Translations under genes and position numbers: made by a program | Notes under the pieces: generated by a model | What the model saw: only the letters and a program-made list of their open reading frames with translations | Databases searched by the model: none | Told to the model about the DNA's origin: nothing | Assembly (NCBI GenBank): GCA_900768785.1 | Contig: CAAGEG010000107.1 | Span: 1-14,073 of the forward strand | Direction: 5' to 3' | Length of the DNA stretch: 14,073 bases | Source: an uncultured Prevotella sp. | GTDB taxonomy: Bacteria > Bacteroidota > Bacteroidia > Bacteroidales > Bacteroidaceae | Part shown: piece by piece, positions 6,573 through 14,073 of the stretch | Layout of the letters: each line of letters opens with the position of its first letter | Position numbering within the stretch: position 1 is the first letter of the stretch

Positions 6573-8406
6573 ATCCTATACGTCTATGTTGGAATTCGCT
6601 TGCTTTGGTCTCTGATGACGGCGAAAGTTTTCCTTTTATATATTGTTCCATGATTAATGCTCCGATAGGAACGCCATAGTCTGCTCCAAAACCTCCATTT
6701 TCCACATATACCGAAACGGCAATACGAGGATTGTCCATTGGGGCAAATCCCATGAAAATAGAGTGGTCATGACCATGATTCTGCGCAGTTCCGGTCTTTC
6801 CACATACGAGATATTCTGCATTATTAGCACCTCTACAAGTACCATCTGTTACAGCTCTTCTCATTCCTGCTACGATATAGTTGTACGCATTCTTTGATGC
6901 TTTTGTATAATGTCTCTCATTAAATCTTGGATCAAGTGGAGTGTCCTTTATCTTTCTTACAACATGTGGAGTGTAATAGTAACCTCTATTTGCTATTGTT
7001 GCACATAGATTTGCTATTTGTAGCGGGGTTAATAATACTTCACCTTGTCCAATAGAAATACTTATTATAGTAAGTCCGTTCCAAAGACCTTTATATGCTT
7101 TGTCGTAATAATTGGCATTAGGGATAAGACCACGTTTTTCTCCATATAAGTCAATACCTAATTTGTAACCAAAACCCATGCTTACCATATAGTCTCGCCA
7201 TGTATTCATGGCTTCTTGAACATTCTTGTATTTCTTTCGATTACTCATCATGTAATATAATCCCCAACAGAAAAAAGCATTGCATGAAGTTCCTGTTGCT
7301 GGAACAAGGCTTACAGGAGATGAGTGGCCATGACATCCGACATGTAATCCTTTACAATAGAATCCATGATAACAAGGAAAAGCAGTAGAGGGCGTTATTA
7401 TTCCTTCACTTAAAAATGTAAGACCTTGTGTTGTCTTGAATGTAGAACCGGGTGGATAAACGCCCATAATGGAACGATTGAGTAATGGTTTCCATGGGTT
7501 TTTTGAAAGGGCGGCATGCATTTTTCCACGCTTACGTCCGGTCATAATTCTTGGATCATAGGATGGGGATGATACCATACACAATATTTCTCCCGTAGAA
7601 GGCTCTATTGCAACAATACTTCCAATTTTGCCTTCCAGCAAACGTTCGCCTAAAGCTTGAAGTTTTGAGTCTATACTTAATGTAAGGTCTTTTCCGGCAA
7701 TAGGACTACGATTTAATTTCCCATCTAAATATCTACCTTGAATACGCCCATGAGCATCTCTCAACATTATTTGAACACCCTTTTCTCCACGTAGTTCTTT
7801 CTCATAATATTTTTCTACTCCCAACTTCCCAATGTAATCTCCGGGTTGATAATACGAGTCGTCTTCAATGTCTGATTGTGAAACTTCAGCAACATCACCA
7901 AGAATATGAGCTGCATATGGTGTGGTATACTGCCTTACACTACGCCTTTGAACATAAAAACCGGGAAATCGGTATAGTTTCTCTTGGAATATGCTAAATT
8001 CTTTTTCAGACAACTGACTCATAAACAGCTGTTGAGTGAATCGTGAATATCCGGGATTCTTGTTTCGGTCTTTTATCTCTTCCATGCGTTTGATAAAAAA
8101 CTCTTTTGTTATTCCTAAAGACTGACAGAAGTCAAGAGTGTCAATACGCCCTTTTTCTTCATTCATGACAACCATGATGTCATATGAATTTTGATTGTAA
8201 ACAAGCAGCTTCCCGTTACGGTCTGTGATAATACCACGTGCCGGATAGTCTATTTTCTTTAAAAAGGCATTACTATCTGCATTCTTTTTGTAGTCATCGC
8301 TCATTATCTGGAGTGTAAATAGACGTATGATATATATCGTGACAATTACTATTGCCACACCTGCTATGACATATCGTCTGTTTTCCAATCCGTAATCTTT
8401 TTGCAT
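6553..8406 (-). CDS. mrdA: Penicillin-binding protein 2 (elongation-specific DD-transpeptidase)
   Basis: This 617-residue class B penicillin-binding protein crosslinks peptidoglycan during rod elongation as the partner of RodA. One N-terminal membrane anchor (about 12-34) precedes a dimerisation/pedestal region starting with YPARGIITDRNG (54-65), which is typical of class B PBPs. The transpeptidase domain has all three active-site motifs: SxxK as S321-TF-K324, SxN as S374-C-N376, and KTG at 537-539 (CGKTGTAQN). Between the first two lies a Cys/His cluster, C345, H347, C351, H355, C358, H359 and H361. This resembles in position the zinc site described in other PBP2 proteins. The length matches E. 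coli PBP2 (633). The start at 8406 directly precedes the anchor. The gene lies 76 bases after mreD and overlaps rodA by 20 bases. Confidence 0.95.
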   Translation of the reverse strand: MQKDYGLENRRYVIAGVAIVIVTIYIIRLFTLQIMSDDYKKNADSNAFLKKIDYPARGIITDRNGKLLVYNQNSYDIMVVMNEEKGRIDTLDFCQSLGITKEFFIKRMEEIKDRNKNPGYSRFTQQLFMSQLSEKEFSIFQEKLYRFPGFYVQRRSVRQYTTPYAAHILGDVAEVSQSDIEDDSYYQPGDYIGKLGVEKYYEKELRGEKGVQIMLRDAHGRIQGRYLDGKLNRSPIAGKDLTLSIDSKLQALGERLLEGKIGSIVAIEPSTGEILCMVSSPSYDPRIMTGRKRGKMHAALSKNPWKPLLNRSIMGVYPPGSTFKTTQGLTFLSEGIITPSTAFPCYHGFYCKGLHVGCHGHSSPVSLVPATGTSCNAFFCWGLYYMMSNRKKYKNVQEAMNTWRDYMVSMGFGYKLGIDLYGEKRGLIPNANYYDKAYKGLWNGLTIISISIGQGEVLLTPLQIANLCATIANRGYYYTPHVVRKIKDTPLDPRFNERHYTKASKNAYNYIVAGMRRAVTDGTCRGANNAEYLVCGKTGTAQNHGHDHSIFMGFAPMDNPRIAVSVYVENGGFGADYGVPIGALIMEQYIKGKLSPSSETKASEFQHRRIGYGTTDR

Positions 8407-8482
8407 TTTAAAGCTTTTTTCTTATAGATGACAATACAAAACAAATGTTGATAGAATTTATTTATAAGTTTAATCTTGGTAT

Positions 8483-8983
8483 TTATTTCTTTTGTGTGTT
8501 TTCAAGAGCTATAATCAATAGCAACGTGATGGCTGTACTTCCTGCTATATTTTTTAGCCATTGTATCCAATTAAAGAAATTGAATGTCTCTATGGTAAAA
8601 AACAGGGTGGTATATAATGTGATACAAATGGAAGAATAATAGAGATATTTTAAAAATCCTAAAGATTTAATAGAGGGAATGAGGTCTTCAGAACTATCTC
8701 TTGGTATAAACAAGTTTAGCAAATAAGGCTGCAACAATCCGAGAATTGTTGTTGCAGAGGTAGCAACGCCAGGAGTATTAGTAAAGATGTCTATACATAG
8801 TCCGGTTAGAAAACTCCATAAAATAACAGCCCAACGCGAGTAGTTACGTCTAAATAGTAATATGAAATATATATATAATAAAGGTGTGGCACATCCAAAA
8901 AGGTGGATGTGATTTAAGACAAGGGTTTGTGCGAGACACAACACAATAAAAGTAGCGAATATTTTAAATATTTCAATTTTCAT
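8483..8983 (-). CDS. mreD: Rod shape-determining protein MreD
   Basis: This 166-residue, very hydrophobic inner-membrane protein has about five predicted transmembrane segments. It belongs to the elongasome and is thought to bridge MreC to the PBP2/RodA enzymes. Family-like features are the segment around GLCIDIFTNTPGVAT (61-75), which matches the usual G-x-x-x-D-x-x-x-x-x-P-G pattern of MreD, and the Bacteroidales-type string IPRDSSEDLIPS (93-104). Identification rests on this pattern, the size and the position directly after mreC, 16 bases from its stop codon. MreD proteins vary widely in sequence, so the name depends partly on context. Confidence 0.88.
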   Translation of the reverse strand: MKIEIFKIFATFIVLCLAQTLVLNHIHLFGCATPLLYIYFILLFRRNYSRWAVILWSFLTGLCIDIFTNTPGVATSATTILGLLQPYLLNLFIPRDSSEDLIPSIKSLGFLKYLYYSSICITLYTTLFFTIETFNFFNWIQWLKNIAGSTAITLLLIIALENTQKK

Positions 8984-8999
8984 ATAATCAGCTCTGTTG

Positions 9000-9863
9000 T
9001 CAGTTTTGCTTCAGTCTCAAAGAATCTTCTGCCGCACGAAGTATATCTATACGTTCTTTCATAGATGTGTTATCAATTACACAAACATCACGAAGATTAC
9101 CGAAATCTGTTGTCAGTTTTATTTGCAATCGGTATGATAAACCGTTGTCCGAATTGTACACATGTAATATTTGACCAACAATAATACCTTGTGGAAATAT
9201 AGAAGAATATCCACTTGTTTCAACTAAATCCCCAAGTCTGAAGTGTGCATGACGTGGTATGTCATCAACATATGCCAAGCTTGCGTCTCCTCCTTCCCAA
9301 CGTAAATAGCCATAGTATCCGCGCTTGCGAATACTAACACTTAAGTTTGATTTGGAATTTAGCAACGGAATGACAACAGAATAATGATCTGAAACCATGT
9401 AAACAATTCCAACAACACCATTCCCACATGCTACTCCCATGTCCGGTCTTATGCCGTCAAGCCGTCCTTTGTCGATGGTTATGAAATTGTTTTTCTTATC
9501 AATAGAATTAGATACCACTTTTGCAGGTATAAGTTTATAGTTGTTAAGAACCTGCATTTGGACCTTTTGTAAACGATTGGAATCTTTTTCCTCCTTTTTT
9601 GCTTGTTCAGATAGCGTTTTGACCATCTGCTCAAGATACAAGTTGCGTGAAGTTAACTGTTTGTTTATCTCAGTAAGACTAAAGAAACATTTTACAGCAG
9701 AGTCCAATTCGTATATTTTCCCACACACAGAGTTGGCTGAAGAAAAGAATACGCTGCCTTGATAGCTATTGTATTTGAACAATAACGATAAACTTACAAC
9801 TTCAAGTATGGCAAAAACAAACCAATGGTTGTATTTGGTTAAAAATTCTATAAGATTTCGCAT
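9000..9863 (-). CDS. mreC: Rod shape-determining protein MreC
   Basis: This 287-residue bitopic membrane protein links the cytoplasmic MreB filament to the periplasmic wall-building enzymes. A short cytoplasmic N-terminus and one membrane helix (about 14-30) are followed by a predicted coiled coil (about 62-105) and a beta-rich periplasmic domain (about 110-265). That domain carries family motifs: ITIDKGRLDGIRPDMGV (128-144), GVVGIVYMV (149-157) and GDLVETSGYSSIFPQGIIVG (211-230). A charged tail of about 20 residues closes the protein. The length is within the MreC range and no damage is visible. The gap of 167 bases from mreB is the largest in the operon; no full-consensus promoter was found there. 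Confidence 0.94.
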   Translation of the reverse strand: MRNLIEFLTKYNHWFVFAILEVVSLSLLFKYNSYQGSVFFSSANSVCGKIYELDSAVKCFFSLTEINKQLTSRNLYLEQMVKTLSEQAKKEEKDSNRLQKVQMQVLNNYKLIPAKVVSNSIDKKNNFITIDKGRLDGIRPDMGVACGNGVVGIVYMVSDHYSVVIPLLNSKSNLSVSIRKRGYYGYLRWEGGDASLAYVDDIPRHAHFRLGDLVETSGYSSIFPQGIIVGQILHVYNSDNGLSYRLQIKLTTDFGNLRDVCVIDNTSMKERIDILRAAEDSLRLKQN

Positions 9864-10030
9864 CGGGAATGTAGTAATGTACGAAGCAAAATAACTTATT
9901 ACTCTATTGAATTATCATAGACACAAGCCCATACCGGCATTTAAAATTATGACGGTGGACATGTGTCATATGTGTATTTTTGTTGGTGTATCATCAAAAA
10001 CCGATTGATACTACCGGCTTATTCTCTGCC

Positions 10031-11053
10031 TTATCTCATTAAGAATGAGAAACGATCTACGTTTTTAAGAGCAATTCCGGCACCTTTTGCAACACTATGC
10101 AAAGGATCTTCTGCAACATGGAACTGTATATTTATCTTGTCGGTAAGACGTTTGTCAAGACCTCTCAATAAAGCTCCGCCACCTGATAGATAAATACCGT
10201 TTTTCACAATGTCGGCATATAATTCAGGAGGTGTGTTTTCAAGAGCTGAAAGAACGGCATTCTCTATTTTAGCAATAGTACGATCAAGACAATGGGCTAT
10301 TTCTTGATAACATACGGGAACTTCCATTGGTAATGCTGTTATTTTGTTTGGTCCATGTACAATGTAGTCTTCAGGAGCTTCATCTCCAAGATCCGTAAGA
10401 GCAGAACCAACATGTATTTTGATACGTTCTGCCATTCGTTCGCTGACTTTTACATTGTGCTGACGGCTCATATATTCTTGTATCTCTGTAGTGAGGTCGT
10501 CTCCTGCAATACGTATAGAGTTGTTTGATACGATTCCTCCTAAAGATATGACAGCAATCTCAGTACTTCCACCACCGATATCAACAATCATGTTGCCTTC
10601 TGGTGCTTCAACATCAATACCTATACCTATTGCAGCCGCCATAGGTTCAAAAATAAGATACACGTCACGTCCGTCTGCATGTTCTGCCGAGTCTCTTACG
10701 GCTCTTAATTCAACCTCTGTAGAGCCTGAAGGTACGCCAATAACCATACGTAACGAAGGCGAGAACAAACGGCTGCCCGTATGTACCATTTTTATCAAGC
10801 CTCTCATCATCTGTTCACAAGCTGTAAAATCGGCAATAACACCATCTTTCAATGGACGTATAGTGCGAATATTTTGATGAGTTTTCTCATACATCATTTT
10901 TGCTTTTTCGCCTACAGCAATCATTTTGTCTGTACGACGATCAAGTGCAACTACTGATGGTTCGTCAACAACTATTTTGTCATCACTAATGATAATAGTG
11001 TTGGCTGTTCCAAGATCCATTGCAATTTCTTGCATAAAAGAAAAAAATCCCAT
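10031..11053 (-). CDS. mreB: Rod shape-determining protein MreB (bacterial actin homologue)
   Basis: This 340-residue cytoplasmic actin-like ATPase polymerises along the membrane and directs the elongation machinery. Actin-fold motifs are all present: phosphate-1 AMDLGTANT (11-19), GVPSGST (106-112), the FEPMAAAIG segment with conserved E136 (135-143), phosphate-2 VDIGGGSTE (157-165), and the adenosine motif LSGGGALLRG (289-298). The N-terminal MGFFSF is hydrophobic, as expected for the membrane-contacting end of MreB. Length matches the family (about 340-347). The start at 11053 is preferred to the Met at residue 7 because it keeps this segment. It lies 45 bases after the purH stop codon and probably shares its transcript. 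Confidence 0.97.
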   Translation of the reverse strand: MGFFSFMQEIAMDLGTANTIIISDDKIVVDEPSVVALDRRTDKMIAVGEKAKMMYEKTHQNIRTIRPLKDGVIADFTACEQMMRGLIKMVHTGSRLFSPSLRMVIGVPSGSTEVELRAVRDSAEHADGRDVYLIFEPMAAAIGIGIDVEAPEGNMIVDIGGGSTEIAVISLGGIVSNNSIRIAGDDLTTEIQEYMSRQHNVKVSERMAERIKIHVGSALTDLGDEAPEDYIVHGPNKITALPMEVPVCYQEIAHCLDRTIAKIENAVLSALENTPPELYADIVKNGIYLSGGGALLRGLDKRLTDKINIQFHVAEDPLHSVAKGAGIALKNVDRFSFLMR

Positions 11054-11098
11054 TCTTCTTAAATATTTAATTCTTTAATTTTGTCCTTCAACGGATAA

Positions 11099-11692
11099 TT
11101 ATTTGCTAAACCAATTGTGTATGGCTGTATCATAATGACTGCTTACTCCAAAGGCGCGTGTGGCAAACATTTTACGGTCTTCTATATCTGTTTGTGCTCC
11201 TTTCTTATTAAGAATGTCTAAAAGTACAGAATATTCTGCCTTGCTCGGAATGATAACAACATCTTTGAAGTTCTTTGCACCTGCGCGTATAAGAGATATT
11301 CCGCCAATATCAATTTTCTCAATTATGTCTGCTTCTTCCGCTCCACTTGCAACTGTCTGTTCAAAAGGATATAAATCAACAATTACAAGATCTATTTCCG
11401 GAATGTCGTATTGTGACATTTGCTGTTTGTCGTCAGCGTTGTCTCTGCGTCCTAATATTCCTCCGAAAATTTTTGGGTGAAGAGTCTTTACACGTCCACC
11501 AAGAATTGAGGGGTATGATGTAACGCTCTCTACAGTTTGACATTCATAACCAAGAGACTCTATAAATTTTTGTGTGCCTCCTGTAGATAAAAATTTTACT
11601 CCTTCTGCGTTGAGTTTTGCAAGAAGTTCATCTAACCCATCTTTGTGAAATACAGATACTAATGCTGTTTTAATTTGCTTTGTTGCGGCCAT
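11099..11692 (-). CDS. purH: IMP cyclohydrolase, stand-alone PurH N-terminal (MGS-like) domain
   Basis: The 197-residue protein matches the N-terminal inosinicase domain of bifunctional PurH, which closes the FAICAR ring to give IMP, the last step of de novo purine synthesis. Motifs are STGGTQKF (36-43), GGRVKTLHPKIFGGIL (65-80), DLVIVDLYPFEQTV (101-114) and IEKIDIGGISLIRAGAKNF (124-142). The usual bifunctional enzyme is over 500 residues, with an AICAR transformylase domain following. Here the protein stops cleanly after the first domain and mreB starts 45 bases later, with no remnant between. The transformylase must therefore be encoded elsewhere or replaced. The domain itself looks complete, so this reads as a real one-domain gene rather than a frameshift. 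It has a promoter of its own and heads the mre operon. Confidence 0.92.
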   Translation of the reverse strand: MAATKQIKTALVSVFHKDGLDELLAKLNAEGVKFLSTGGTQKFIESLGYECQTVESVTSYPSILGGRVKTLHPKIFGGILGRRDNADDKQQMSQYDIPEIDLVIVDLYPFEQTVASGAEEADIIEKIDIGGISLIRAGAKNFKDVVIIPSKAEYSVLLDILNKKGAQTDIEDRKMFATRAFGVSSHYDTAIHNWFSK

Positions 11693-11764
11693 GTTTTTGA
11701 GTTTTATTATAAATAGGTGGTCTTGTTTGCTTTATTCATGATTTATGAAAAGCGAATTTGGGTG

Positions 11765-11794
11765 CAAATTTAAGAAAAATCAACGACTTGACAA
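11765..11794 (-). promoter_or_regulatory. Bacteroidota-type promoter of purH-mreBCD-mrdA-rodA
   Basis: Read on the minus strand, TTG (11794-11792) is followed after 19 bases by TAAATTTG (11772-11765), an exact TAnnTTTG. The predicted start near 11758 gives a leader of about 65 bases before the purH ATG. As the only full-consensus promoter found upstream of the six genes, it probably drives the whole cluster. Confidence 0.7.
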
Positions 11795-11829
11795 TAAAAA
11801 TAATAATTTTATTTAGTTCGCATATAAAG

Positions 11830-11864
11830 CAAAAAGGAGCAAGAGTTTCATACTCTTACTCCTT
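11830..11864 (-). terminator. Rho-independent terminator after the pectinesterase/pectate lyase gene
   Basis: On the minus strand, AAGGAGTAAGAGT pairs with ACTCTTGCTCCTT (13 bp including one T-G pair) across a five-base loop, and the T-run follows directly. It lies about 30 bases past the stop codon at 11893, ahead of the purH promoter, and separates the two transcription units. Confidence 0.85.
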
Positions 11865-11892
11865 AATTATTTCTTGTATAGTGTGAAATATG

Positions 11893-14073
11893 TTATTTAA
11901 CGGCTTTCAACATTCTTGGTGTGAGATTTTTGCCTTCCACTTGTATCAGCATTACAGAGGGGGCAGACTGTGGAATGCTGATAGTTGATGAGTTTATTGT
12001 CTTGCTTAATATCAGGTTGCCACCGGTGTCAAAAATACGAAGTGTAGCACCTATGGCGTTGTCGCTTACTGATATTGTTTGCCTTGCCTTGTCGTATTTT
12101 ATGTCAAAACGTGAAATCTTCAGGTTGTTAATACCGGTAGTGAAGTCTTCTGACAATGTTTCACCCATTAATGAGTTCAAGTAAACCTCAAGGGCGGTGT
12201 ATCCTTGTGGGTTTGTTTTGTTTTGGTCTGCATTATTTACATCAAGTCCATGTTGTTGTTCCCATACATCCGGCATGCCGTCTCCATCGGTGTCTGTCGG
12301 TACTACATAATCTGTAGAATATGTATAAAATCCTTCTGCATCATTTTCTGTATCAATAATACCTTTGCCGGCACCTACAGAGCCTCCATAAGTTGAAACT
12401 CCGCGACGCATGTCATTAATTATGCGTTGTTCAACTTTATCACGATTAACAGTTCCTACACTGTTGGCTACGCTCTCGTATGCCTGTTCGGCTGTTTCGT
12501 AGTCATAAATCATATACATAACAGGATCATATGTACCAATGTTGCCTGCTACAGAGTATTTGTAGTATGGTGTAGATGTTACTATTCGCTCGTCTGCACG
12601 AATGTCATCCAATGAATATGTTTCTGCGATTACGGCTTTCCAGTTGTCAGCTGTGGCTGTAGCGTTCCCTTCCATAATGTTACCGTTGACATACCATTTT
12701 GCGGGGCCCCATGATGTGGCTCCGGATCTTGCATAGCTTGATGAAAAGAATTGTGAACCACTTGCACTACATGCTGCACCGGCTTTGTAATAGTTGTTGA
12801 TGAAGTTACATTCGTGTGCAGAGTTAAGACCGTTGTAAGAAGTGATGTCTGCCGTGTTTTCACCTCCATAACATGCTCCTGTGCTGCCCCAATTGTAATT
12901 GACGTTGTTTATGTATTCCATAAACACAACATAGTCTTCTCCTCTGGCTCCGTTAAATCGTGGACTGCGTGATTTGTTGTTTGCCAACAAATTGCGGTAA
13001 TAAGTTGCGGGAGATCCGCCCCATTGGCAGCCATATCCACGTGCCCCTTTAGAGTGTCCTGCATTATATAGGCCTTCGTGTACTATACAGTTTTGTACGG
13101 TTAGGAAATGGCTGTCTTGTGTATCCATCGTTTCTTCTACAGACCAGCCTACAGAACAATGGTCGAAAATGAAGTTTGCACAGTTTTCGGCACCTATTGC
13201 TGATACTGCGTTTATTTCTCCGGCTGTATTTTTTTGACCTACGCGGAATCTGATGTTGCGTACTATGAAGTTTTGAGAACCGCCAAAGTTAACCTTGTTG
13301 TGTGTAATAACGATGCCTTCGCCCGGAGCCGTTTGTCCGGCAAGAGTCCAATCGGCACGATTAATCTTCAACTCTTCAGAAAGTTTTATTTCGCCACTGA
13401 CTTCAAAGACTATGGTTATAGGTTCTCCTTGATATTGTGAGAATGCCCAACGAAGCGAACCTTCTCCGCTATTATTGAGATTTGTAACTTTTACAACTTT
13501 TCCTCCACGTCCTCCGGTGGTGTATTTGCCGAAACCTTCTGCTGTCGGGAAAGCCAGAATACGTTCTGCATCCGACGGTTTTACAGCTTTTGATACGACT
13601 CCTTGATTAGATACTGTGGCAATGGTGTAAACGCTTTGGTCGTCTGCCTCTTTTAAAATCTTTGCTTCTTGGGTGAATTTAAAGAAGTTATTGTCTTTAT
13701 ATATGATATATCCGGCTGCGTTGTCATCGCTTTCCCATTTGATTTCAGTTGGAGTGATAACGAAATTCATGGGAGCAGCGGCACCAAGCAATATCTTGGA
13801 ATAGTTAAACGGAACATCAGAAAACTTGCTGAAGATAAATTCCGGATTCATATATGCTTCAACTTCCTCGTCTGTTGCTTGATAGCTGAATGAAGCGCGT
13901 GATGAAGTATTTATGAGATTTCCTTCGGGAGTTATGTTTTTATATTCGCATAAAGAGCTACTTGCTTCATTATCATTCCATCCTTTCCAACCTGCAGCAT
14001 TAATATGAGAGCCCAGTTTGCATGTAATAAACATGGCTCCGCCTTTTTGCTTCCATGGACGACCTAAATAATA
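11893..14073 (-). CDS. Pectin methylesterase (CE8) - pectate lyase (PL1) fusion with T9SS-type tail, 5' partial
   Basis: The frame is open to the window edge. The 13 codons before the ATG at 14034 encode YYLGRPW..., a pectin methylesterase signature, and GWKGW (15-19) follows, so the ATG is internal and the CE8 domain is cut. Numbering is from that ATG. Residues 87-152 resemble a fibronectin type III module (W100, AGYIIYKD, YTIATV). Residues about 158-555 form a PL1-type pectate lyase beta-helix with WTLAGQTAPGEG (229-240), FIVRNIRFRVG (256-266), DHCSVGWSVEE (291-301) and SPRFNGARGE (357-366). DTDGDGMPD (581-589) is a calcium-binding-type repeat, and GYTALEVYLN (611-620) is typical of the end of such lyases. 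Residues about 634-713 look like a T9SS sorting domain. The protein should demethylate pectin and cleave the resulting polygalacturonate outside the cell. The signal peptide lies outside the window. Confidence 0.9.
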   Translation of the reverse strand, partial: YYLGRPWKQKGGAMFITCKLGSHINAAGWKGWNDNEASSSLCEYKNITPEGNLINTSSRASFSYQATDEEVEAYMNPEFIFSKFSDVPFNYSKILLGAAAPMNFVITPTEIKWESDDNAAGYIIYKDNNFFKFTQEAKILKEADDQSVYTIATVSNQGVVSKAVKPSDAERILAFPTAEGFGKYTTGGRGGKVVKVTNLNNSGEGSLRWAFSQYQGEPITIVFEVSGEIKLSEELKINRADWTLAGQTAPGEGIVITHNKVNFGGSQNFIVRNIRFRVGQKNTAGEINAVSAIGAENCANFIFDHCSVGWSVEETMDTQDSHFLTVQNCIVHEGLYNAGHSKGARGYGCQWGGSPATYYRNLLANNKSRSPRFNGARGEDYVVFMEYINNVNYNWGSTGACYGGENTADITSYNGLNSAHECNFINNYYKAGAACSASGSQFFSSSYARSGATSWGPAKWYVNGNIMEGNATATADNWKAVIAETYSLDDIRADERIVTSTPYYKYSVAGNIGTYDPVMYMIYDYETAEQAYESVANSVGTVNRDKVEQRIINDMRRGVSTYGGSVGAGKGIIDTENDAEGFYTYSTDYVVPTDTDGDGMPDVWEQQHGLDVNNADQNKTNPQGYTALEVYLNSLMGETLSEDFTTGINNLKISRFDIKYDKARQTISVSDNAIGATLRIFDTGGNLILSKTINSSTISIPQSAPSVMLIQVEGKNLTPRMLKAVK

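Noticed and set aside
9955..9975. Short repeat ATGTGT...ATGTGT and nearby GACATGTGTC near-palindrome in the mreB-mreC gap
   Set aside because: The units are too short and simple to separate from chance in A+T-rich DNA.
10491..10877. A 128-codon ORF on the plus strand opposite mreB
   Set aside because: It is antisense to a highly conserved gene, shows no recognisable domain, and its reading frame is open as a by-product of mreB codon use.
11054..11098. Possibility that purH is truncated by a frameshift and the transformylase domain continues
   Set aside because: Only 45 bases separate the stop from the intact mreB start, and no remnant of the second domain is visible in any frame.
1..14073. 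Search for CRISPR arrays, tRNA or rRNA genes, insertion sequences, attachment sites and defence systems
   Set aside because: None was seen: there are no regularly spaced repeats, no transposase or integrase motifs, and the genes are conserved housekeeping or carbohydrate-degrading types.

Overview
The window looks like a chromosomal segment of a Bacteroidales bacterium (Bacteroides/Prevotella type). The protein sequences match that order, A+T content is high, start codons lack strong Shine-Dalgarno sequences, and three promoters fit the Bacteroidota pattern (TTG/TTTG, about 19-20 bases, TAnnTTTG). A C-terminal domain resembling a type IX secretion (T9SS) sorting signal on the last protein also fits. 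The genus cannot be fixed from the sequence alone. Both window edges cut through a gene.

Left part, plus strand. (1) The 3' part of a large protein that joins receiver-like domains to a PEP-synthase-type ATP/pyruvate-binding domain. (2) A 370-base intergenic stretch with a Bacteroidota-type promoter that is followed, about 35 bases past the predicted start, by a perfect hairpin and T6 run; this looks like a short terminated leader or small RNA. (3) An AqpZ-type aquaporin with a strong terminator. (4) A class II fructose-bisphosphate aldolase with its own clear promoter. A long hairpin after the aldolase lies between convergent genes and can serve as terminator for both strands.

Right part, minus strand. 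A probable operon runs purH (IMP cyclohydrolase domain only) - mreB - mreC - mreD - mrdA (PBP2) - rodA. The five downstream genes form the core of the rod-shape elongation machinery: the MreB filament, the MreC/MreD membrane linkers, the PBP2 transpeptidase and the RodA glycosyltransferase. A promoter lies upstream of purH, and no internal promoter with the full consensus was found. The last two genes overlap by 20 bases.

Far right, minus strand. The gene upstream of purH is a secreted pectin-degrading enzyme cut by the window edge. In-frame codons before its first visible ATG encode the end of a pectin methylesterase (CE8) domain. It is followed by an Fn3-like module, a PL1 pectate lyase domain, a calcium-binding Asp-rich repeat and a T9SS-type tail. 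A terminator separates it from the purH promoter.

Most of the window is conserved housekeeping sequence. The items most worth checking are the receiver/PEP-synthase-like fusion that lacks the usual phosphohistidine and PEP-barrel parts, the short terminated leader before the aquaporin, the one-domain PurH heading the mre operon, the Cys/His cluster in PBP2, and the CE8-PL1 fusion.
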